Assembly (NCBI RefSeq): GCF_900094575.1
Contig: NZ_FMAE01000004.1
Span: 741,142 to 805,141, forward strand
Direction of reading: 5' to 3'
DNA length: 64,000 nt
DNA from: Bradyrhizobium yuanmingense
Lineage (GTDB): Bacteria > Pseudomonadota > Alphaproteobacteria > Rhizobiales > Xanthobacteraceae
The notes below the pieces were generated by a model. That model did no database searches, had not been told where the DNA came from, and worked only from the letters and a program-made list of their open reading frames with translations. How positions within the stretch are numbered: position 1 is the first letter of the stretch; every line of letters begins with the position of its first letter. The position numbers and the translations under genes were made by a program. Below are positions 42,071 to 48,095 of the stretch, piece by piece.

Positions 42071-42100
42071 CTGGCGCTCCCTAGCGGAATCGAACCGCTC
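42071..42100. repeat. Duplicated tRNA-Glu 3' end (att-like direct repeat)
   Basis: Thirty bases identical to 43209-43238, which is the T-arm, acceptor stem and CCA of the intact tRNA-Glu. Similarity fades beyond (CTCCA and CGTGAAAG still match). The copy lacks the 5' half and cannot be a tRNA. Such a duplication is the normal scar of site-specific integration into a tRNA 3' end. Confidence 0.85.
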
Positions 42101-42117
42101 ACTCCATCGTGAAAGAG

Positions 42118-42603
42118 ATGAGAATAGGTCCATGGCCGTCCACCTCCGTAAAAATAGACATCGACAAGGCACAAACGAAGCTCAGGAAGATCCGCGCGCA
42201 GTGGCAAAGGAGAAGCCCATCACCCGCGCTGGCATCACGCGGCGCCGCAACGCCGCCAAGCGTCGGCGGCTACGCCTCCGGACACCGTTGGGGGCGGCTC
42301 GACGCCGACGGCGCGTCGTCAGCGCAGAACAACAACCGGCGCCTGTTGTGGCTCGCGATCGAATGGGGATTGGAACGAGCTCCGAAGGTCGGCGCCGAGC
42401 TGTGCGACTACTGCCGGAAGCACGGGATCAACGTCGACTGGATACTCGACGGCGATCTAAGGGGCCTCAAGAGGATGATCGACGAACGCCGAGGGCACCA
42501 GAGGGATGAGCGAGCCCTTTTGGCGAGGTATGCCCAGCTCACGCCTGAGCACCAGCTGATCGTGACGGCCGAGATCAACCGCATCCTGGCGGAGCGCGAC
42601 TAA
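42118..42603 (+). CDS. Hypothetical protein of the putative integrated element
   Basis: 161 residues from the ATG at 42118, 17 bases beyond the att-like repeat. The first 75 residues are basic and low in structure; the C-terminal half is helical: RRLLWLAIEWGLERAPKV, CDYCRKHGINVDWILDGD, LLARYAQLTPEHQLIVTAEI. The last part has the look of small phage or ICE proteins that carry a regulator-type tail (WILDGD is common at the end of Cro/CI-type HTH regulators), but no clear helix-turn-helix is seen. Followed by a hairpin. Confidence 0.5.
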   Translation: MRIGPWPSTSVKIDIDKAQTKLRKIRAQWQRRSPSPALASRGAATPPSVGGYASGHRWGRLDADGASSAQNNNRRLLWLAIEWGLERAPKVGAELCDYCRKHGINVDWILDGDLRGLKRMIDERRGHQRDERALLARYAQLTPEHQLIVTAEINRILAERD

Positions 42604-42621
42604 TGAAGCGCCATTGAGCAG

Positions 42622-42647
42622 GGCCCGCCGGTTCACGCTGGCGGGCC
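42622..42647 (+). terminator. Hairpin downstream of the element gene
   Basis: GGCCCGCC (42622-42629), ten-base loop, GGCGGGCC (42640-42647), then GTTCGTTTC. Weak T-tract. The 18 bases GGCCCGCCGGTTCACGCT recur at 43084-43101, without the second arm. Confidence 0.55.
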
Positions 42648-42815
42648 GTTCGTTTCGGGCATTTCCGCGTGGAACAACCGGCCATTTGCAATGGAACCGG
42701 AATTAACATATGATATTTTTATTACAGTTTAGATTATTACAGTTCAGAGTTGTGTTCGTTGAAGCAGATTGCACCCCAGGGGCTCTGTCGGCGCCCCGCT
42801 CTCGTCACGCCTGAA

Positions 42816-42977
42816 ATGGTTGCGCTCGCGATCCTCGGGGGTCTGGCCCTGCTTGCTGTGCTTTGGGGGTGGTCGAGCCCACGAGTTGAAACGCCCCAGC
42901 ACGTGGTCACAAAGCCCAATCCTCCTGATTGCTACTCAATCGGCAACAGGGTAGCCGCTGGCTGCTTCGAAAAATAA
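42816..42977 (+). CDS. Possible small single-span membrane protein
   Basis: 53 residues from the ATG at 42816: one hydrophobic segment (MVALAILGGLALLAVLWGW) followed by a polar tail with two cysteines (DCYSIGNRVAAGCF). No good ribosome binding site; a GTG at 42750 would add 22 residues. It follows an AT-rich stretch (42700-42745) unlike its surroundings. Real or not is uncertain. Confidence 0.35.
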   Translation: MVALAILGGLALLAVLWGWSSPRVETPQHVVTKPNPPDCYSIGNRVAAGCFEK

Positions 42978-43209
42978 ATGAGCGATGCCGGCGGCTTGCC
43001 TCGCGGCGACCGCAGGTTGCACAGGAGGCGCGACCGGCCGCGGCTGATGACGCACCGCCCCGGGCTCAGGCGGTAAGCACGATGGCCCGCCGGTTCACGC
43101 TCGCGAAGCGGGGCGGCGATCGAGCCCCACGTCCATGGGTGTTCGCACGGGTTTATTGGCCACACATTGGACACGGCGGCAGAGTGGATCTTTGAGTGAT
43201 TGATTTTGC

Positions 43210-43284
43210 TGGCGCTCCCTAGCGGAATCGAACCGCTCTCTCCACCGTGAAAGGGTGGCGTCCTAACCGATAGACGAAGGGAGC
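43210..43284 (-). tRNA. tRNA-Glu (anticodon TTC)
   Basis: 75 bases including encoded CCA. Acceptor stem GCTCCCT and AGGGAGC pair fully, anticodon stem CCACC/GGTGG encloses CTTTCAC with anticodon TTC, and the T-loop is GGTTCGATTCC. Its 3' 30 bases are repeated at 42071-42100, which points to an integration event at this gene. Confidence 0.96.
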
Positions 43285-43509
43285 AAACGCAGGGCCCTGC
43301 CGATTGTCCCGGCACGGCCGCTGGCCGGCCGAACAGGGCCCGGCGGCTTGCAGCGGGCGAACGTATAGTGGCCTTTGCGCTCCCGGGCAAGCCGTTCGGG
43401 AACGGTCTTTCGGGCCCGGTGGATAGCCCCGGGGGGCGGGATCATTCCGAGGCGATTTCAACGGTTTGTTAGCGTTCCCTGCGTAGCGCTGGACGGGGAG
43501 ATTTTGCCG

Positions 43510-43764
43510 ATGCCAACGCCGAAGAAGCGCGCAGCCCGCAAGCTGCTGTCGCAGCACGCCTGGATCACGCTGGACGGCGGCTTTGCCGCGCGGCACTGCC
43601 TGGTCCAGGACATCTCGGATTCGGGCGCCAAGATCACCCTCGACGAGGACGCAAGCCAGCTTCCCGGCGTGATCCGGATGGCCTTTGCACGCGATGCGCG
43701 CACCGGGCGGAGCTGCCAGGTGGTCTGGCGCCGCGGCAAGTCGGCCGGCGTCAAGTTCCTCTAG
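43510..43764 (+). CDS. Short PilZ-like protein
   Basis: 84 residues from the ATG at 43510 (MPTPKKRAARKLLSQHAWI). Carries a PilZ-type barrel: WITLDGGFAARHCLVQDISDSGAKI with D-x-S-x-x-G and a basic N-terminus in place of the usual R-x3-R, then CQVVWRRGKSAGVKF. Many rhizobial genomes have dozens of these single-domain proteins. Binding of c-di-GMP is not certain because the arginine motif is not exact. Confidence 0.75.
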   Translation: MPTPKKRAARKLLSQHAWITLDGGFAARHCLVQDISDSGAKITLDEDASQLPGVIRMAFARDARTGRSCQVVWRRGKSAGVKFL

Positions 43765-43812
43765 CCGCGGCCGCCGATGGCGCGCGGGTCTGGTCCGGGC
43801 TACAAGGCGGCG

Positions 43813-44061
43813 ATGCGCACGCTGCTTCTCATCCTGCTCTCCTTGCTGGCCACGTCCGCGACCGCGGCTGAGAGCCTGCGCCTGCCGCCTGCCGAGCCAC
43901 CGCAGGCCGCCAAGGCGCTGCCGCTACAAGGCAGCACGGCCGGCAAGGCGCGGGCAGGCGCCTGCGCCGCCTACGGCCCGGGCTTCGTGATGGCCGAGGG
44001 CACCGGGACCTGCGTCAAGCTCGGCGGCTCGACCAGCGTCGACGCCGGCATCCGGCGCTGA
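43813..44061 (+). CDS. Small secreted protein with porin-like N-terminal motif
   Basis: 82 residues with a Sec signal (TLLLILLSLLATSATAAE). The end, ACAAYGPGFVMAEGTGTC and VKLGGSTSVDAGIR, matches the pattern at the N-terminus of rhizobial porins (C-x-x-x-G-x-G-F-x-x-x-x-G-T-x-T-C-x-x-x-G-G), but the beta-barrel that should follow is absent and the gene stops here. Either a separate small family or a relic. The following small gene starts 5 bases after the stop. Confidence 0.6.
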   Translation: MRTLLLILLSLLATSATAAESLRLPPAEPPQAAKALPLQGSTAGKARAGACAAYGPGFVMAEGTGTCVKLGGSTSVDAGIRR

Positions 44062-44066
44062 AGACC

Positions 44067-44234
44067 ATGCCCGCGGATCTGGTGCGGCTCGACATCATCG
44101 TCCCCGTGCTGATGTATTGCGCGCTGCTCTGGTGGGTCGGCCGCGGCCTCAGCTGGACCGCGCGGCTCGCCACGGCTGCCGTGACTCTGGTGCTGATCGT
44201 CGTCGTGCTGCTGGTCGAGCGCGGCTGGCGCTAA
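44067..44234 (+). CDS. Small two-span membrane protein
   Basis: 55 residues (MPADLVRLDIIVPVLMYCAL...). Two hydrophobic segments, IIVPVLMYCALLWWVG and AAVTLVLIVVVLLV, separated by a short basic loop and ending VERGWR. It lies 5 bases after the porin-motif gene and may be co-transcribed. Function unknown. Confidence 0.5.
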   Translation: MPADLVRLDIIVPVLMYCALLWWVGRGLSWTARLATAAVTLVLIVVVLLVERGWR

Positions 44235-44249
44235 AGCCTGAAACAAAAC

Positions 44250-44277
44250 CGCGAAAACAACCCCATGCACAGTAGCC
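44250..44277 (+). repeat. Dispersed 28-base repeat
   Basis: Same as 20804-20831 read on the other strand, with one difference. Here the hairpin arm partner is missing, so only the repeat core is kept. Confidence 0.6.
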
Positions 44278-44361
44278 GTCAAGCGCGGCGGTGATGCCGC
44301 GGGAAGCGCGCCGGAACGCCGATTCCCGCGCGATCGCCGCACCTTAACCCGCGCGAGGGGC

Positions 44362-45000
44362 TCACGACATCGGCGGTGCGACGAATTGCGCAAATCCGGG
44401 CCGCTTGCCGAGCTCGGCGAGCCAGCGGGTGAGGTGCGGCTGTGCCGGCCGGCTGATGCCTTCGACCCCGAGCCAGCGCCGCGCATAGGATCCGACCGCG
44501 ATGTCGGCGAGCGTGAACGCATCGCCCTCGATGAAGCGGCGCGTGGCGAGCAGGCGGTCGGCGATGGCCCAGACCTCGGCGGCGGCATCGGCATCGCGCT
44601 GCACCTGGATCATGTCGCGCTCGGCGGGCGCGGTGCGCACGATGCCCCAGAACACCGGGCGGTCGACCGGCTGCACCGTCGACAGCGTCCAGTCGAGCCA
44701 GCGGTCGACCGAGGCGCGCTGTCTCGGCGCCTCGGGATAGAGCGGCGTGCCGCGGCCATGCGCGAGGCACAGATAGCGCATGATCGAGTTGGACTCCCAC
44801 AGCACGAAGTCGCCCTCGACCAGCGTCGGGATCCGCGCGTTGGGATTCATCGCCAGATAATCGGCCTCGCGCGTCTTGCCGTATTGCATGCCGGCATCGA
44901 TGCGCTCGTAAGCCAGGCTCAGCTCGGTGCAGCACCACAGCACCTTCTGCACATTGACCGAATTGGCGCGGCCCCAGATCGTCAGCTTGGTATCGGCCAT
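44362..45000 (-). CDS. Glutathione S-transferase family protein
   Basis: 212 residues from the ATG at 45000 (MADTKLTIWGRANSVNVQKV). Thioredoxin-like N-terminal domain with the glutathione site in NPNARIPTLVEGDFVLWESNSIMRYL (cis-Pro and E-S pair) and an all-helical C-terminal domain. A serine (GRANSVNV) lies where catalytic Ser/Cys occurs in theta- and beta-like bacterial GSTs. Substrate unknown. A dispersed repeat follows its 5' side. Confidence 0.9.
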   Translation of the reverse strand: MADTKLTIWGRANSVNVQKVLWCCTELSLAYERIDAGMQYGKTREADYLAMNPNARIPTLVEGDFVLWESNSIMRYLCLAHGRGTPLYPEAPRQRASVDRWLDWTLSTVQPVDRPVFWGIVRTAPAERDMIQVQRDADAAAEVWAIADRLLATRRFIEGDAFTLADIAVGSYARRWLGVEGISRPAQPHLTRWLAELGKRPGFAQFVAPPMS

Positions 45001-45030
45001 GAAGCGTCTCCCGCGGCATTGTTCGGTGTC

Positions 45031-45102
45031 GTAGCCTGGATGGAGCGAAGCGCAATCCAGGGCTGACAGTCCCGGATTACGCTTGCGCTCCATCCGGGCT
45101 AC
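45031..45102. repeat. Inverted repeat (GTAGCCTGGATGGAGCG family)
   Basis: GTAGCC-GGATGGAGCG at 45031-45048 pairs with CGCTCCATCC-GGCTAC ending at 45102; a couple of mismatches. It sits in the 5' region of the GST gene. This is another family of intergenic hairpin repeat. Confidence 0.75.
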
Positions 45103-45176
45103 AGATCCACCTTGCTGCGGGTGATAGCGGAATTCGGCGCGCCGAGCGATGCGCGATTGCATCGCGTCCGTCATGC

Positions 45177-45203
45177 AAAAAGCTCCGCACGCGGCGGAGC
45201 TTT
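45177..45203 (-). terminator. Terminator of the 26-residue membrane protein gene
   Basis: AAAGCTCCGC and GCGGAGCTTT form ten perfect pairs with a five-base loop, followed on the minus strand by further T (TTTTT). It lies 24 bases downstream of the stop of the small gene on that strand, which supports that gene being real. Confidence 0.85.
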
Positions 45204-45226
45204 CCTTGCAAAGTTCAAACTGACGC

Positions 45227-45307
45227 TCAGCGGCCGAAGAACAGCCACAACAGAATGATCACCGGGATCGGCACACCAAGCATCCAAAGCAACAGCCCTC
45301 TCGCCAT
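45227..45307 (-). CDS. 26-residue membrane micro-protein
   Basis: 26 residues: MARGLLLWMLGVPIPVIILL followed by WLFFGR. A single membrane segment with a central Pro-x-Pro kink and arginines at both ends. Ribosome binding site GGAGGAGG is very strong and a Rho-independent terminator follows directly, so the unit has its own complete gene structure. Several short proteins with the same pattern (LGVPIPVIILLWLF) occur in rhizobia as far as I recall. Role unknown. Confidence 0.75.
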   Translation of the reverse strand: MARGLLLWMLGVPIPVIILLWLFFGR

Positions 45308-45376
45308 CGCATCCTCCTCCAATCGGTTTCGTGAAAGGAGAACGCCGGGCGAGGGGCCTTGTTCCGGCCGACGCCG

Positions 45377-45829
45377 TTACCAATGGCCGGTGTTCGGCAT
45401 CGACGCCCACGGCTCCTGCGGCGGCTTCGGATCGCCCTTCTGCAGCAGCTCGATCGAGTGCAGGTCCGGCGAGCGGACGAAGGCCATGTTGCCGTCTCGC
45501 GGCGGACGGTTGATGGTGACGCCCGCCTTCATCAGCTTCTCGCAGGTGGCGTAGATGTCGTCGACTTCGTAGGCGAGATGGCCGAAGAAGCGGTCCTCGC
45601 CATACTTCTCCTCGTCCCAATTGTAAGTGAGCTCGACCAGCGGCGCCCCGCGCGTCGGCGGCTGCTTCTTCAAGGCCTCGAGATCGTCCGCCGAGCACAG
45701 GAACACCAGCGTGAACCGCCCCTTGTCGTTCTCGATCCGTCGCACCTCCTTCAAGCCGAAAGCATCAACATAGAACTTCAGCGCGACATCGAGATTGCGC
45801 ACGCGCAGCATGGTGTGGAGGTATCGCAT
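45377..45829 (-). CDS. gloA: Lactoylglutathione lyase (glyoxalase I), VOC family
   Basis: 150 residues. Metal ligands are visible as His5 (MRYLHTM), the glutamate in LVELTYNW, the histidine in FGHLAYEV and the glutamate in SIELLQ, the standard GloA set. Converts the methylglyoxal-glutathione hemithioacetal to S-lactoylglutathione. Length slightly above E. coli GloA (135) because of a Pro-rich C-terminus ending ASMPNTGHW. Single gene. Confidence 0.92.
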   Translation of the reverse strand: MRYLHTMLRVRNLDVALKFYVDAFGLKEVRRIENDKGRFTLVFLCSADDLEALKKQPPTRGAPLVELTYNWDEEKYGEDRFFGHLAYEVDDIYATCEKLMKAGVTINRPPRDGNMAFVRSPDLHSIELLQKGDPKPPQEPWASMPNTGHW

Positions 45830-46282
45830 GGTTGTTGCTCCCTGGAACGGACGGAGGATTTTGTCTTGGGCCGGGACGGCGGGGGTAGGAAATAGCAGGA
45901 AAATGCAGCGGGGGCACTGCCATACGTGCCGGTGACGTGCGGGTAAAACTCGCTTTGTTCATGGCGCTATTGCAGAGTTTGGAGGCGGTAGTTAGTCGAG
46001 CCCCTGACTGTGGCCGCACCCCTCTTGAGCCCCCGGGCGGGGGTAGGCATGGCGCCGAAGGCGGGGCGTTCGGTAACTGTCAAGAGAGTGGTCGAGAATG
46101 AGTGGGGATAACCACCGCATTCCCTTAGCTGTGGACAGCACGAATATCCCGGATAACTCAGACGCAGCTACGCGCGCACGCGAACCCAGTGATATTGGTT
46201 GGCCGTGAGTTTGCGCTGTCTCACCGGGACGTGACCGGCATCCGTATAGGCCCGGCTTCGTACCGAATCCGAAAACATTAAA
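45830..46282. other. Gene-poor stretch
   Basis: About 450 bases upstream of gloA. I see no gene with codon use like its neighbours, no tRNA and no strong terminator. Several short in-frame stretches exist on the minus strand but look like noise. Confidence 0.6.
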
Positions 46283-46429
46283 ATGGCGCCAGGCGAGGTG
46301 AATCGCCTGACGCCTGGGGTGGAGATCCCGAAGGACTCTCCGCCTGAACAACTGAGGTTCTCGCTCCACCCAGGCGCCCTGTCAATCCCGCGAGATATCG
46401 GTTCTCGCCACGATGGAGCTTGCCTGTGA
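46283..46429 (+). CDS. Possible tiny protein, first of an overlapping pair
   Basis: 48 residues from the ATG at 46283 (MAPGEVNRLTPGVEIPKDSP). Proline-rich and polar. Preceded by an A-rich stretch (AAAACATTAAA) without a clear ribosome binding site. The stop overlaps the start of a second tiny frame as GTGA (46426-46429). Low confidence; supported mainly by the overlap. Confidence 0.3.
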   Translation: MAPGEVNRLTPGVEIPKDSPPEQLRFSLHPGALSIPRDIGSRHDGACL

Positions 46430-46524
46430 AGACCCTTTCGAAAGTCCGACGTTTCGTTGCCCGCAACTGGAAATTCTTGGTCCAGGTGGGCGTCAACATC
46501 CTGACCGTCATCATGCACAAGTAG
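46426..46524 (+). CDS. Possible small basic hydrophobic peptide
   Basis: 32 residues from GTG (KTLSKVRRFVARNWKFLVQV, then a hydrophobic end GVNILTVIM). GGAG lies 11 bases before. A basic amphipathic start followed by a hydrophobic stretch is the form of some membrane-active small peptides, but nothing else supports that. Confidence 0.3.
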   Translation: MKTLSKVRRFVARNWKFLVQVGVNILTVIMHK

Positions 46525-46536
46525 GCGGCGGTAGGT

Positions 46537-47082
46537 TCACGCCTTCAGCTTAGGCCAGTCGGGGTTCTCTTTCATAACCGTCAGTAGCGCTTTAGCCAGC
46601 CGAAGCTGCACGTTTCTCGGTGCGGCTTTAACGACCTCAATCGCGTCGCGGCTCAGCTTCTCGATATCCGGGTCCGGATCCGGCGGGACCTTGAACTCGT
46701 CTGGATGCAGGGCTTTCATCCAGGCATCGAAGGCCTTCATCTCGGGAGTATGTGTTCCGGTCAGTCGGTGATGGAGCACGATACCGAAACCGATGCCCAT
46801 CTGCGTGTCGGGCTCGCTTACCTCGCCCTGCGCCGTGGGATCTCGATCGGTATGCTTCAGGAAGTTTGCAGCGTCGTTAAACCGCTTCCAGCCGCCAACC
46901 TCGATAAACTTACCGAGGTCGGTCGAGAAGCCATCGTCCCTATAGGACGGGTAGATGTCGTAGAGCACACGAAAAGCTGCTCGTGATAAGGCATGAACGG
47001 CCAACAGCTCTTCGCCGTTGATGAAGAGCCGGATTGCGCAATCTAGCTGGCGCTGGGCGGCTTCGAGCTTCGATATAGGCAT
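46537..47082 (-). CDS. Hypothetical protein
   Basis: 181 residues (MPISKLEAAQRQLDCAIRLF). Mostly helical, soluble, no signal peptide. ALSRAAFRVLYDIYPSY and AANFLKHTDRDP are landmarks; AANFLKH recalls abortive-phage or HEPN-like helical proteins (R-x4-6-H is not clearly present). I do not recognise the family. Upstream (47083-47239) holds only a dispersed repeat. Confidence 0.6.
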   Translation of the reverse strand: MPISKLEAAQRQLDCAIRLFINGEELLAVHALSRAAFRVLYDIYPSYRDDGFSTDLGKFIEVGGWKRFNDAANFLKHTDRDPTAQGEVSEPDTQMGIGFGIVLHHRLTGTHTPEMKAFDAWMKALHPDEFKVPPDPDPDIEKLSRDAIEVVKAAPRNVQLRLAKALLTVMKENPDWPKLKA

Positions 47083-47176
47083 CCCCAGTTATACCAGCGG
47101 GCTGCAGTCTTACGCCACTTCCGCCTTCGGCTGGTTGTCGTTCGACGGTTGTTGCTCGGGAGCGGTGGGTAGGGGA

Positions 47177-47232
47177 GTTTCGTCACACGACAAGGCCGTC
47201 GACGGGTCTCGCTTCGCTCTACCCATCCTACG
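47177..47232. repeat. Dispersed direct repeat, copy A
   Basis: GTTTCGTCACACGACAA, then GTCTCGCTTCGCTCTACC and ATCCTACG. About 80 percent identical to 48012-48068 in the same orientation. The two copies bracket the NAD(P)-binding protein gene. Confidence 0.75.
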
Positions 47233-47239
47233 CACTGCA

Positions 47240-47899
47240 TCACGTTCGAAGCAGTGCCGCCATCTCTTTACAATGATAGATACGCACCTTCTCGGTTTGA
47301 TGCCTCGCGGCTTTGGCGATGGCGTGCGCGATGTCGTTGCCGGCGAGCCCGCGATACCGCTCGGCCGGGCCAACGAGCAGCGGATTGAGCACGCCCCATA
47401 TCGCGATGATGAGGCGTTCACGCGGGCGGTCCTCGTCGCGCGCGCCGAGGATCATCGACGGGCGGAAAATATGCGTGTGCTCGAAATCGAGCGAGAGAAT
47501 GTCCCGTTCAACTTCGCCCTTGGTCCTGAGATAGAACACGCCGGAGCCGGAGTTGGCGCCAACGGCCGTGACCAGAAACACCGACCGCGCGCCGTTCGCC
47601 CTAGCGATCTCGGCCGCTACCACCGGATAATCATGATCGATCTTGTAGTACTCGGCCTCGTCAGGGGTGTGGTTGCGTGTCGTCCCCAGCGCGATGAAGA
47701 TCTCGTCCGCAACCAATTGGGATTTAAGTGCGGGCAGGGACGCGCGATCGCCGATCAGCACCGTGAGCTTCGGATCGCTCACCGCCAGCGGCTTGCGGGC
47801 CACCGCCACAACGCGCGAATAATCGGGACTGTCCAACAGGTCGCGCAGCAAATGCGAGCCGATGAAGCCGGTGGCGCCGAAGACAAGTGCGGTTTTCAT
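47240..47899 (-). CDS. NAD(P)-binding Rossmann protein, atypical SDR (HTATIP2/NmrA-like)
   Basis: 219 residues. Glycine-rich nucleotide-binding motif VFGATGFIGSHLL at the N-terminus, LGTTRNHTPDEAEYYKIDHDYPV, SVFLVTAVGANSGSG and KGEVERDIL, as in the short atypical SDRs related to HTATIP2/TIP30. The catalytic Tyr-x3-Lys may be Y-L-R-T-K in VFYLRTKGEVER. Role unknown; members are proposed redox sensors or reductases. Confidence 0.82.
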   Translation of the reverse strand: MKTALVFGATGFIGSHLLRDLLDSPDYSRVVAVARKPLAVSDPKLTVLIGDRASLPALKSQLVADEIFIALGTTRNHTPDEAEYYKIDHDYPVVAAEIARANGARSVFLVTAVGANSGSGVFYLRTKGEVERDILSLDFEHTHIFRPSMILGARDEDRPRERLIIAIWGVLNPLLVGPAERYRGLAGNDIAHAIAKAARHQTEKVRIYHCKEMAALLRT

Positions 47900-48011
47900 T
47901 CAAGCCACCGTTCTGCGTCGTGAGCCCAAAGGCCAAGTTGTTGAATGCAGATCAGGAGGCCCAATGCAACCTCGGTTAGCTCGCAGGACAGGTAGAGCAT
48001 TTGCGAAACGC

Positions 48012-48068
48012 GTTTCGTCACACGACAAAGCCCTCGATGGGTTTCGCTTCGCTCTACCGATCCTACGC
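48012..48068. repeat. Dispersed direct repeat, copy B
   Basis: Partner of 47177-47232 (GTTTCGTCACACGACAA, then GGTTTCGCTTCGCTCTACC). A common intergenic repeat form rather than a mobile element end, since no gene or inverted end is associated. Confidence 0.75.
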
Positions 48069-48095
48069 GCCAAGTTTAGTGCAAGTTCGCAAGTT

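Noticed and set aside
42072..42115. Second tRNA-Glu gene
   Set aside because: Only the 3' half is present, with changes in the anticodon stem and no 5' part; it is a duplicated end, not a gene.
46537..47082. HEPN-type toxin idea for the helical hypothetical protein
   Set aside because: The R-x4-6-H catalytic motif is not clearly present and no nucleotidyltransferase partner is adjacent.
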